Assembly (NCBI GenBank): GCA_963782445.1
Contig: CAWAJM010000001.1
Coordinates: forward strand, 186,001 to 250,000
Reading direction: 5' to 3'
DNA: 64,000 bases
DNA from: ZC4RG20 sp963782445
Lineage (GTDB): Bacteria; Pseudomonadota; Gammaproteobacteria; Steroidobacterales; Rariloculaceae
A model generated the notes under the pieces. That model searched no databases, had not been told where the DNA came from, and worked only from the letters and a program-made list of their open reading frames with translations. This document shows positions 18,296-26,167 of the stretch, piece after piece. Each line of letters begins with the position of its first letter. Within the stretch, counting starts at the first letter, position 1. A program made the translations under genes and the position numbers.

Positions 18296-19629
18296 TAGTC
18301 CTCTCTCTCGTCCGCGGCGCCGGACGATGATACGCGGACGCGTACGGCCTCTAAAATGACGGCGCGCACAGCGAACATCTCCTGCACAACGTCCTCGGCG
18401 AGGAAGCGGAGCACGAGGTAGCCATGGCGCTGAAGCAAGAAGTCCTTTTGGCGATCCCGGCGATAGCGCGACGCGTCGGTGAAATGGTAGTGACCGTCGA
18501 TCTCGATCGCGATGCCAAGCTCGCGCGAGGCGAGGTCGATTTCCGCGGCCCGCGGTCCGAAGGGGAAGGATTCCACGAGGTTCAGCTCGAACCGGCCCGC
18601 CGTTTCGGGCAGGTGCTCGAGGAGGTCGAACAGGAACGCCTCCGCCGCACTGCGGGCCGCCGTCGCTTGCTCGGGCGTTTCCGCAGTGCGGCGCGTCGCC
18701 TCTGTAGCGTGGACGAAGGCGTCCAGCAACTCCTCGCCGCCGCCGCATCGAACCAGTTCCTCGGCGGCCGCGGAGAGTCGGTCGCTGTCGGCACCGAGGC
18801 GGCTCTCTATTTCACGTTTGGTGCGCTCGCGGTCTGGCCTCGGCAGCCGGATGACGGAGTCGCGCAGTACGGCTTTCTGGAACGATTCCGGCGCGCTCCG
18901 ACAGTAGGTCGCGTGCGCCGCTTCGCTCACGGCCAGCCCTAACGGGAGTTGCGGGAGTTCGCAGCTGACTTGGGCCAGGAAGCGCGCCCAACGGTCCAGC
19001 TCGTCCGGCGATTCGCCCGGGGAGAGATCGCTGGGCACGGCCAGCACGGCCGGGAGCTGCTCGACGGGCACCAGGCGGTGAAGGGCCGTGAGGAACGCCA
19101 GCGGACGTGTCGTCGGGCAGGCGGGGGTATTGATGAGATGGCGCAGAAGCCGTTGCGCCGTGAGCGGTCGGCCGCCTCGGCTTGCGTCGAGTACCGCAAA
19201 CACCAGCCGGTCTCGTGGGTCCACCGCGGGCTCCCGCCCTGCCCCTGAGCACAGCAGCTCGAGCTCGTGTGTCGTAGCGCGGGTGAGGCGGTCGCGCAGG
19301 GCTTCGACGGAATACGAGAGGGAACGGCTCAGGAATGCCAGCGCGGCGTCGAGGAGCTGCTGCTGGGTACACAGCTGTTCGATCAGCCGAGCGCTCAGTG
19401 TGGCAAGCGAGGGCTCGCGAAGGATGACCGTGCTGCTCTTTGGTCCTCGCTGCCAGTGTCGCCAGAGATGGACCGCGCGGCCCACGGGTCCGACGAGCAC
19501 GCTGACTAGAGGGCGTAGGCCCCTTCGATGAAGGCCGTGATCTTGAAGCTGCGCGAGCGCTGCGCTGAGGCCATCGGCCGGCCACTGGCCGGTATCTTCG
19601 TTAGTTGCGGTGTCGCCAGACTCCCCCAT
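18295..19629 (-). CDS. DUF559/Vsr-like PDDEXK nuclease of the ATPase cassette
   Basis: 444 aa. The N-terminal 300 residues are helical and unrecognised. The C-terminal 120 residues match the DUF559/Vsr-like restriction-endonuclease fold: AEIDLASRELGIAIEIDGHYH (Glu376, Asp378 and the histidines), then a conserved R..RD..KD.LL..HGY.VLR.L.E.V pattern. This is the likely nuclease of the operon, first to be transcribed and overlapping the next gene by one base. The three proteins probably act together on foreign DNA; that is inferred from architecture, not from a known homologous system. Confidence 0.78.
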   Translation of the reverse strand: MGESGDTATNEDTGQWPADGLSAALAQLQDHGLHRRGLRPLVSVLVGPVGRAVHLWRHWQRGPKSSTVILREPSLATLSARLIEQLCTQQQLLDAALAFLSRSLSYSVEALRDRLTRATTHELELLCSGAGREPAVDPRDRLVFAVLDASRGGRPLTAQRLLRHLINTPACPTTRPLAFLTALHRLVPVEQLPAVLAVPSDLSPGESPDELDRWARFLAQVSCELPQLPLGLAVSEAAHATYCRSAPESFQKAVLRDSVIRLPRPDRERTKREIESRLGADSDRLSAAAEELVRCGGGEELLDAFVHATEATRRTAETPEQATAARSAAEAFLFDLLEHLPETAGRFELNLVESFPFGPRAAEIDLASRELGIAIEIDGHYHFTDASRYRRDRQKDFLLQRHGYLVLRFLAEDVVQEMFAVRAVILEAVRVRVSSSGAADERED

Positions 19630-20127
19630 GGCCCGAATTCTTCCGGTATGGTGCCCCGATCACGGTGATACCCCACCTTGCGCCGCTGTGGCAATAGTCG
19701 CCTTTCCGGCCGATTGCCATTATGCGATTCGTTAGCAGGGTAAACCTTGAAACGCGTCGCAGCTCCCGGTCGCGGCACCCGTGAGACTGGCCGCATCTTC
19801 GCCTTGCCCTGAAGCCGCTCCAGCCAACGGGAAGCCGATCGTCCGCGGCCGCGCGTTGTAAGCGTGACCGTTCCATCCAGGCGAATCATGATGGAGGTCT
19901 TGACTCGTCGGCCTGCATCGAAATGCAGCTCTCCGCGCCGGAAGCTCAGACAGTCGAGGAAGTCTATGATCGACAACTCGTCGCCCTCCCTGGTTGGGAC
20001 TGCCCTTCGAAGCACCACAGCATTCCTTTGCGACCGGGGTTCCGGGGCGGACCGCCTCTCGGCGGGAGGCGATCGAGGAGCGTCAGCGCCCATTCACTTG
20101 AGCAACCAGTTCTCGACGCGCAGAGAA
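19630..20127. other. Unassigned stretch with gene-fragment character
   Basis: No complete gene. On the minus strand, about 19800-19980, there is a short coding-looking segment (SIIDFLDCLSFRRGELHF and then ASRWLERLQGKAKM) that could be the remnant of a small gene, with a TTG near 19979 as a possible start. I do not recognise it. The rest shows nothing. Confidence 0.3.
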
Positions 20128-20335
20128 GGAACGCGCTCGAATTCGCCCGAGTTGGCAGAGCGCGCGCTGATTGCCGTAGGCCGCGAGCACGCGCTCGCGG
20201 AAGCTCTGCCGGTGAACGGGCCTGCACGGTCCTCGTGATATAGGCACGCCGGGGCTGACTCCTCATCGGCCACGGCCGCCGCTGCGTCCCCGCGACAGCG
20301 TATCGGCGATCGTGTCCTTCTTCCCTGCCCGGATT
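20128..20335 (-). pseudogene. Fragment of an HNH endonuclease gene
   Basis: This stretch repeats, with substitutions and small indels, the middle of the HNH gene at 29555-30514 (compare 29905-30090): the same cagagcgcgc-tgattgccg run, the CACGCGCTCG segment and the TATCGGCGATCGTGTCCTTC segment in the same order. Both ends are missing and the frame is broken. It is a relic of a duplicated or previously resident copy. Confidence 0.7.
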
Positions 20336-20369
20336 GATTAGCGCCGCAGCGCTGCGCGATACTCGGCGC

Positions 20370-20681
20370 ATGAAGGCTCGGGAATTGCCGATCGATTTGG
20401 ACCCACGCGCTATTGCGGCATTCTGCCGCGCGCGCGGCATTCGCAAGCTCAGCATCTTCGGCTCGGTGCTTCGGGAGGATTTCGATCCTGCGCGCAGCGA
20501 TGTCGATGTTCTGGTCGAATTTGGCCCCGATGCTCACCCGGGCTTGAAGTTCTTCGGCTATGGCGACGAGCTTGCCGACATCATCGGCCACAAGGTCGAT
20601 TTAAATACCCCGGCGTGGTTGAGTAAGTACTTCCGCGACGAAGTGCTGCGTGAGGCAGTCCCGATTTATGAGCAAGCGTGA
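20370..20681 (+). CDS. mntA: MntA-type minimal nucleotidyltransferase antitoxin
   Basis: 103 aa. It is a minimal nucleotidyltransferase with the GSx10DxD motif intact: IFGSVLREDFDPARSDVDVLVEF, carrying the two catalytic aspartates. MntA proteins AMPylate (oligo-AMPylate) and silence HEPN-domain HepT ribonuclease toxins. The downstream gene starts inside its last codons (14-nt overlap) and is a damaged hepT. Start ATG 20370 chosen because it gives the canonical family length. Confidence 0.85.
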   Translation: MKARELPIDLDPRAIAAFCRARGIRKLSIFGSVLREDFDPARSDVDVLVEFGPDAHPGLKFFGYGDELADIIGHKVDLNTPAWLSKYFRDEVLREAVPIYEQA

Positions 20682-20921
20682 CGTTCGTATCACGCTCCGG
20701 CAAATCGCGGAATACGCCCGCCATGCGCAGGCGATTTGCGAGGACAAGTCGCCTCACGAAATAGCGGCGGATTGGCGGGAGGCGTTTGCCTTCGAACGCG
20801 TCACGGCTACGACTCGGTGGATCATCAAGTGCTTTGGGATGCGGTACGAAACGATTTGCCGGTGCTGTTAGAAGCTGTCGATCAGATGCGGCGCGAGATC
20901 GACGTGCTGCCGGGGAATTAG
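20668..20921 (+). pseudogene. hepT: hepT HEPN toxin with internal out-of-frame deletion
   Basis: Codons from ATG 20668 give a normal HepT start (KRDVRITLRQIAEYARHAQ, then AFERV). At about 20804 the sequence jumps to the C-terminal helix (HGYDSVDHQVLWDAVRNDLPVLL, then MRREIDVLPGN and stop at 20921) in a different frame. Some 35 codons are missing between them, including most of the RX4-6H catalytic motif (only the HGYD end remains). The ribonuclease toxin must be inactive while its MntA antitoxin is complete. Confidence 0.85.
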
Positions 20922-20965
20922 GGCGCACTTCGTTGTCCTGCAGCGGGTGCTGCGCCGGTTGAAGT

Positions 20966-21445
20966 CGGACTATAAAACACCTCGACGCGAGCTTGTCCGA
21001 GATGTCGGCGCCGAGACCGATAAAGAGCGGCCGCAGTTTTTGAATGGTTGGCGCCTGTTGAATCCTCCCCAGCATCCACGTGCCGATGCTGTCGCGGGCT
21101 CGGTGCAGCAGGCTCTCGAGCGGCTCCTTCGTGGCCGGCTTCGCGGAAGCGGGCAGGTAGAAATCGGCCTCGTCGAGCATGACGACGGCCTGCAGCCTTG
21201 ATGCCGGATTGCGATTCAACCACGGATGCGGCTCGAGCGGGACCTACGTGACCCAGAACTGGATGTTCGTGGTGTCGCCGAGGAATTGGGTGCTGATGAT
21301 CGAGAGCCGTGTCCGGTTCGGCACCGCCCAGCGCCGGCAGTCCGAGTCCTCGGCGGTGATGGCTTCCCCGCGGCGTGAATTGACCTCGGCGTAGCGCGGA
21401 GCGACGACCGACAACGAGCTCGCGCCGCCGCGCGCGCTCTGCCGG
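20966..21445 (-). pseudogene. Decayed partial copy of the dual ATPase
   Basis: The sequence matches pieces of the ATPase gene at 14061-17237 in order: 14195-14300, then after an internal deletion 14370-14600 (including the LDEAD Walker B region), then a jump to about 15560-15640. Substitutions and several deletions break the frame and the whole N-terminus is gone. It shows that a second related cassette once stood here or that the gene was duplicated and lost. Confidence 0.8.
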
Positions 21446-21538
21446 GTGCAGACTGCAGGGCCGGCATGAGCGGCGACGCGGCGGAGAGCCAGGTGAGGGC
21501 TCCGCTCGGGCTGGTCGCCGCTGATGTGAGCGCGACGG

Positions 21539-21985
21539 TTAGTTGATCCAGACCACGAACGCGCGTCGCAGGCTCGCCTGCTCCGGCTGAGTCAGGCACT
21601 CGAGCAAAGATCGCACGACGACGAGTACCTCGGCGTCGGTGCGACTGTTTTCGAGCCTGAACAGCGCCGCGACCAGGTTGCGAAGCGGCGCGAGCTCGCC
21701 TTGCCCGTAGCGGCCCTCGTCGAGGAGGAGGTATCGGGCTCGGGGCTGGTAGCGCTCGAGCGCGCGAGGCCCGGGTTGGATCAGCGCGGCCCGCTCCTCC
21801 GGTGCGCGCCAGCGCGCGGCGCTGCGCTCGCGCAAGTCGTCGCTGACGTAGCTCCCGGCGACCTTCTCGAGAGAAGCGTAGTCGAGCTGGCTCAGCCGCT
21901 CCTCGTTGACGAAGCCCTCCAGCACGTCGCGGACCATTTCGGAATGAGAGAACAGCAGCTTGTAGGCATGGTCCTGCTCCGCCAT
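21539..21985 (-). pseudogene. Rpn/PDDEXK-family transposase-like protein, catalytic core deleted
   Basis: The N-terminus (AEQDHAYKLLFSHSEMVRDV, then a helix ending DDLRERS) is that of the Rpn/YhgA-like PDDEXK 'transposase' family, usually about 300 aa. Directly after RERS it jumps to the C-terminal helical part (LERYQPRARYLLLDEG, then NLVAALFRLENSRT, ending VWIN). The segment normally carrying the catalytic D..ExK is absent. The deletion is in frame, so a 148-aa product may be made, but it cannot be a nuclease. Start ATG 21985. Confidence 0.7.
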
Positions 21986-22190
21986 CGCGCCTCGTCCTTG
22001 TGTTCCGCGCGTCCATCCCTCCTCGGCCACAGAATACGTCGATCACGAAACGAAGCGATCTCCGATTCCGATCGATCCGCTGAGATTCGCCTCGCTCTCC
22101 CCGTAAACATGCGTTATCGTTCGCTCGGCTTTTCGACCGGCCGCGGCGGAGACACCGCGCGCCGAATGCCGCGCCGCCGCGAGATCGACC

Positions 22191-23183
22191 ATGCGCTTCT
22201 GGTGGGTCAATCAAAACCAAACCTTCGAGCAGGAGACGCGCGGCGGCTACCTGTGGTCCCCGAAGCGCAATGCCAACGACCACCGCAATCCCTTCTACGA
22301 GTTCATGCGCGAGGTCGCGCCGGGCGACGTCGTGTTCTCGTTCCAGGGCACGTACATCCGCGCGATCGGCATTGCGGAATCGCACTGCTACGAATGTCCG
22401 AAGCCGGCCGAGTTCGGCTCGGCCGGGCCCAATTGGTCGAACGTCGGCTGGCGCGTCGATGTTCGATTCACGCCGGTCGAGCGGCCCCTCCGGCCGGCGG
22501 ACCACATGGACGTGCTCGCGCCGCTACTGCCCGCCAAGTACTCGCCGCTGCGCCCCAACGGTCATGGGCTGCAGGGCATCTACCTGACGGCCCTCAAGCC
22601 GTTCCTGGCCGAGACGCTCCTCGGCCTCATGGGCCGGCCCGCCCGGGCGATCGTCTCGGCTGCTTCCGACGTGCTCGACCGAGCGCTCGATCCGAACCGC
22701 TCGCCGGCACAAGGGCAGGTCGAGTGGGAAGAGCACCTAGTGGACAGGATACGGCAGCAAAATATCGAAGAGACGCAGAAGGCGGCCCTCATCATCGCCC
22801 GCCGCGGCCAAGGCCTCTTCAAGCAGCGCGTCCGGCAGATCGAGCGGCGGTGCCGGATCACGGGCGTCGACCGCATCGAGCACCTGATCGCGAGCCACTG
22901 CAAACCCTGGCGGGACAGCGACGACACAGAGCGCCTCGACGGCGAGAACGGCCTGCTGTTGACACCGAGCATCGATCACCTGTTCGACCGCGGCTTCATC
23001 TCGTTCGAGCGCAGTGGCGACCTGCTCGTCTCGCCCGTCGCCGATCCCGAGACGCTCGAGCGCATGGGCGTGCCGGTGCGGGGCAGGCACAACGTCGGGC
23101 GGTTCAGCGAAGGGCAGCGGAGCTACCTCGAGTTCCACCGGGAGCGGGTGTTTCTCGCCTCGAGCGTGGAGCGGGAGCGGTGA
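22191..23183 (+). CDS. EVE/PUA-like plus HNH restriction endonuclease
   Basis: 330 aa. The N-terminal domain (RFWWVNQNQTF, then NPFYEFMREVAPGDVVFSF) is the EVE/PUA-like module known from modification-dependent nucleases, where it reads modified bases. The C-terminal domain is HNH: CRITGVDR, HLIASHCKPW, NGLLLTPSIDHLFDRG with the expected histidines and asparagine. It is probably a type IV-like restriction enzyme acting alone; no methyltransferase is adjacent. It stands between a decayed PDDEXK gene and the DUF4143 ATPase gene, with its own upstream region. Confidence 0.85.
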   Translation: MRFWWVNQNQTFEQETRGGYLWSPKRNANDHRNPFYEFMREVAPGDVVFSFQGTYIRAIGIAESHCYECPKPAEFGSAGPNWSNVGWRVDVRFTPVERPLRPADHMDVLAPLLPAKYSPLRPNGHGLQGIYLTALKPFLAETLLGLMGRPARAIVSAASDVLDRALDPNRSPAQGQVEWEEHLVDRIRQQNIEETQKAALIIARRGQGLFKQRVRQIERRCRITGVDRIEHLIASHCKPWRDSDDTERLDGENGLLLTPSIDHLFDRGFISFERSGDLLVSPVADPETLERMGVPVRGRHNVGRFSEGQRSYLEFHRERVFLASSVERER

Positions 23184-23316
23184 ACGCCGAAATCTTCATC
23201 CGTCGCGCGCGGCGGCCGCGTGCCCTCGCGCGCCCGATGCGCCGATCGTGCCAGTCCACCAGCACTCCCGACGGCGATGGACCGAGTTTGCACGGCCGAC
23301 CGTCACCCTCTAGAAT

Positions 23317-23359
23317 TTACCCCGTAAATATAACGCGTAAAGTTAAAATTGCGGGGTAA
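23317..23359 (+). promoter_or_regulatory. AT-rich leader with inverted repeat before the DUF4143 ATPase
   Basis: An island of A/T in GC-rich surroundings. A perfect 8-bp inverted repeat, TTACCCCG (23317-23324) and CGGGGTAA (23352-23359), flanks a 27-nt centre and ends three bases before the TTG start. A smaller TTTAC-CCC-GTAAA palindrome lies inside the left arm. It could be an operator or a leader hairpin that covers the start codon. Confidence 0.5.
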
Positions 23360-23362
23360 CCT

Positions 23363-24544
23363 TTGGCGACCATAGCCCGCCGCCTCCGGTCACGGATCGA
23401 GACACGACTTCGCGAGATGCCGGCGGTCGTCCTGCTCGGCCCTCGACAAGTGGGCAAGGCCACGCTCGCATTGCAGATTGCCGAGAGTTTGGCCGACGCC
23501 GCGGTGTATCTCGACCTGGAGCGGCCGGCCGACCTCCGGCGCCTCGACGACGGCGACGCCTACCTGCGGGCCCAAACCGGCAAGCTCGTGATCATCGACG
23601 GGATCCACCGCGCTCCGGCCCTGTTCGAGCCGCTGCGAGGGATCATCGACGAGCGTCGGCGATCCGGTGAGCGAGCGGGACATTTTCTGCTCCTCGGATC
23701 GGCATCGTTGGATCTCATGAGACAAGCGTCCGAGACCCTTGCCGGTCGAGTCGACTACCTCGAGCTCGGGCCCATCGACCTCCTCGAGCTGACGGAACCG
23801 GTCGGAGATGCGGATCGGCTGTGGACGCGAGGCGGTTTTCCCGAAAGCCTCCTTGCGACGGACGACACGCTGAGCTTCGCCTGGCGGCGAGCCTTTATCC
23901 GCAGCTGTCTGGAGCGCGACGTGCCGATGTTCGCGCCGAGACTTCCGCCAGAGACGGTCGGCCGCCTCTGGACGATGCTCGCTCATGCACAAGGCACACC
24001 GCTGAACCAATCGCGATTGGCAGCGAGCCTGGGTGTCTCGACTCCGGCGGTTGGCCGTTACGTCGACTTGCTCGTCGATCTTCTGCTCGTGAGAAGACTT
24101 CGTCCATGGAGCGGCAACGTCGGCAAGCGGCTGGTCAAGACGCCGAAGACTTACATTCGCGATAGCGGCCTTACGCACGCGCTTCTGGAGCTCGAGACCT
24201 GGAATCAGATTCTCGGGCATCCCGTTGCCGGAGCGAGCTGGGAAGGGTTCGTCGTCGAGAATTTGATCGCCGCGGCGGGCGAGCGAAGAACGCCCTACTA
24301 TTATCGAACCGCCGAAGGCGCCGAAGTGGATCTCCTGTTCGAACGGGCCGGCGAAGTCGAGATGATGATCGAAATCAAGCGCTCGTCGGCGCCGACGCTG
24401 TCGAGAGGTTTTCACTTCGCGCAGCAGGCGCTGAATCCGACGGAGGCTTACCTCGTGCATGCCGGCAGCGACTCATGGCCTGCCGGGAAGGGCGTGACGG
24501 CGATTTCGCCGGCCGAGCTCATGGAACGTCTGGCGCATCGGTGA
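23363..24544 (+). CDS. AAA_14/DUF4143 ATPase with degenerate P-loop
   Basis: 393 aa with the normal AAA_14 plus DUF4143 architecture: N-terminal P-loop domain, winged-helix-like SRLAASLGVS segment, and a C-terminal PDDEXK-like DUF4143 segment (GAEVDLLFE, then EIKRS). Two catalytic positions are altered. The family Walker A GPRQVGKTTL reads GPRQVGKATL (Ala33 after Lys32), and Walker B, usually IIDEIQ, reads IIDGIH (Gly80 in place of the catalytic glutamate). ATP hydrolysis is therefore probably weak or absent. Start is TTG 23363. The protein's role is unknown even in intact relatives, which are common in mobile and accessory regions. Confidence 0.8.
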   Translation: MATIARRLRSRIETRLREMPAVVLLGPRQVGKATLALQIAESLADAAVYLDLERPADLRRLDDGDAYLRAQTGKLVIIDGIHRAPALFEPLRGIIDERRRSGERAGHFLLLGSASLDLMRQASETLAGRVDYLELGPIDLLELTEPVGDADRLWTRGGFPESLLATDDTLSFAWRRAFIRSCLERDVPMFAPRLPPETVGRLWTMLAHAQGTPLNQSRLAASLGVSTPAVGRYVDLLVDLLLVRRLRPWSGNVGKRLVKTPKTYIRDSGLTHALLELETWNQILGHPVAGASWEGFVVENLIAAAGERRTPYYYRTAEGAEVDLLFERAGEVEMMIEIKRSSAPTLSRGFHFAQQALNPTEAYLVHAGSDSWPAGKGVTAISPAELMERLAHR

Positions 24545-24580
24545 GGAGTTGAGCGCCGGCGACGGCGCCGTCTCGTCTCG

Positions 24581-24860
24581 CCCGTGCTCGAATGACCGAC
24601 TCCGACTCCATCGGCTGGTACGACGGCCACGTCCGCGAGGTCGCGCCCGCAATCGTGTCCTTCGCGTCGGCCATCACCGTGAAGCACAAGCCGAGCGGGT
24701 CGTCGCCGACCACAAACACGGGCAGGATGGCGAGTCCACCCGAAAGCTGATCATCTGCTTAAGCCCGGCCGTCTGATTGCCTTCACGCTGTGCGACCGCC
24801 CCGCGGAGCCTTCCGTGGCTTCCATCCGGTCGATGCCGAGGAGCTGAACCGACCCTGCCC
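24581..24860 (+). pseudogene. Mosaic remnant of the methyltransferase-HNH and HNH genes
   Basis: Three pieces joined. Bases 24581-24650 copy the start of the methyltransferase-HNH gene (26157-26226), including its ATG and SDSIxWYDxHVREVAP. Bases 24651-24730 copy an internal piece of the HNH gene at 29555-30514 (about 30066-30145). Bases about 24750-24855 return to the methyltransferase gene (about 26568-26670). Frames are broken. The stretch to 24955 shows nothing further. Confidence 0.75.
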
Positions 24861-24955
24861 AAACTAACTAAAACAAGGCGGCGGCCTTCCGTCCTTGTTA
24901 AAGGCAGCCTATCATATGGATCGCATCTTGCCCCATACGAAAGGCAGGCATCTGC

Positions 24956-26125
24956 ATGGAGACTGGCGGTGAAGCCCGGACCCGGGCGGGACGCTACATC
25001 ACCCAGCCCATGGGCTACCGGGCGTTCATGCCGGCACCGCTGCCGCCGCAGCCCGCGCTCGCACTGGGGGGTGAACTGCAGGGCCTGCTCTCCGCCGCCG
25101 ACCGGGCGCTGGGTCGGCTCGATGGCTCGGTGCTCACTTTGCCGAACCCCGACCTCTTCGTCTTCATGTACGTGCGCAAGGAGGCGGTGCTATCCAGCCA
25201 GATCGAGGGCACGCAAAGCTCGCTGCAGGACCTGCTCGCAGCCGAGGCGCAGCTTTTCGAACAAAGCTTGCCGCGCGACGTGGACGAGGTGATCAACTAC
25301 GTCCGCGCATTGAACCACGGACTGGCTCGACTCGCCGAGCTGCCGGTTTCGGTGCGCCTGATCCGCGAGATCCACGCGGAGCTGATGCGAGGCGTGCGCG
25401 GCGGCCAACTCCAGCCCGGCGACTTGCGCACGAGCCAGAACTGGATCGGCCCGGCCGGCTGCACACTGAACACCGCGACATTCGTGCCGCCGCCGCACGA
25501 CTCCGTGCCTGCGGCGCTGGGAGACCTCGAGAGCTTCCTGCACGCGCAGGACGAGCTGCCGCCGTTGGTGAAGATCGCCCTCGCGCATGTGCAGTTCGAG
25601 ACGATTCATCCGTTCCTCGACGGCAACGGACGCGTTGGGCGACTGCTGATCACGTTCCTGCTCACGGAGCGCGGTGTGCTGCACAAGCCAGTGCTCTATT
25701 TGTCTCACTACTTCAAGCAGCACCGGCAGACCTACTACGAGCACTTGCAGGCGGTACGCGACGAGGGGGCCTGGGAAGCGTGGCTCGCGTTCTTCCTGCG
25801 CGGCGTGATCGAGGTGGCGGTCGAGGCAGCCGAGACGGCACGGCGCATTCTGCAACTGGGAGAGCAGCACCGTAGTGCGATCACGGCGCAACTCGGCCGC
25901 GCAGCCGGTAACGGTCACAAGGTGCTCGAATCGCTATTCGACCGCCCGATTGTCGCCGTGAATGACGTGCAGACCATGACCGGCACCACGTACGCAGCGG
26001 CCAACAGTCTGGTGTCCCGGCTGGTGAAGCTCGGCGTGCTCAGCGAGATGACCGGCTACGCGCGGAACCGACGCTTTCGCTATGCGCCCTATATCGCTCT
26101 GTTCAATGAGGCAGGGAGCACCTGA
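24956..26125 (+). CDS. Fic-domain AMP-transferase family protein
   Basis: 389 aa. The Fic motif is complete: HPFLDGNGRVGR from His218, the catalytic histidine plus the anion-binding and arginine positions. An N-terminal inhibitory motif of the S-x-x-x-E-G type (Ser80, Glu84, Gly85) marks this as a self-inhibited class II Fic protein. The last 80 residues form a winged-helix-like DNA-binding segment (VNDVQTMTGTTYAAANSLV). Fic enzymes transfer AMP or related groups to target proteins; stand-alone class II members probably act as regulated modifiers. All key residues are intact, unlike the Doc-type Fic protein at 55332. Confidence 0.9.
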   Translation: METGGEARTRAGRYITQPMGYRAFMPAPLPPQPALALGGELQGLLSAADRALGRLDGSVLTLPNPDLFVFMYVRKEAVLSSQIEGTQSSLQDLLAAEAQLFEQSLPRDVDEVINYVRALNHGLARLAELPVSVRLIREIHAELMRGVRGGQLQPGDLRTSQNWIGPAGCTLNTATFVPPPHDSVPAALGDLESFLHAQDELPPLVKIALAHVQFETIHPFLDGNGRVGRLLITFLLTERGVLHKPVLYLSHYFKQHRQTYYEHLQAVRDEGAWEAWLAFFLRGVIEVAVEAAETARRILQLGEQHRSAITAQLGRAAGNGHKVLESLFDRPIVAVNDVQTMTGTTYAAANSLVSRLVKLGVLSEMTGYARNRRFRYAPYIALFNEAGST

Positions 26126-26167
26126 TCGCGAGCCGCGCCCATCGCGCCACGCGGCCCCCGTGCTCGA

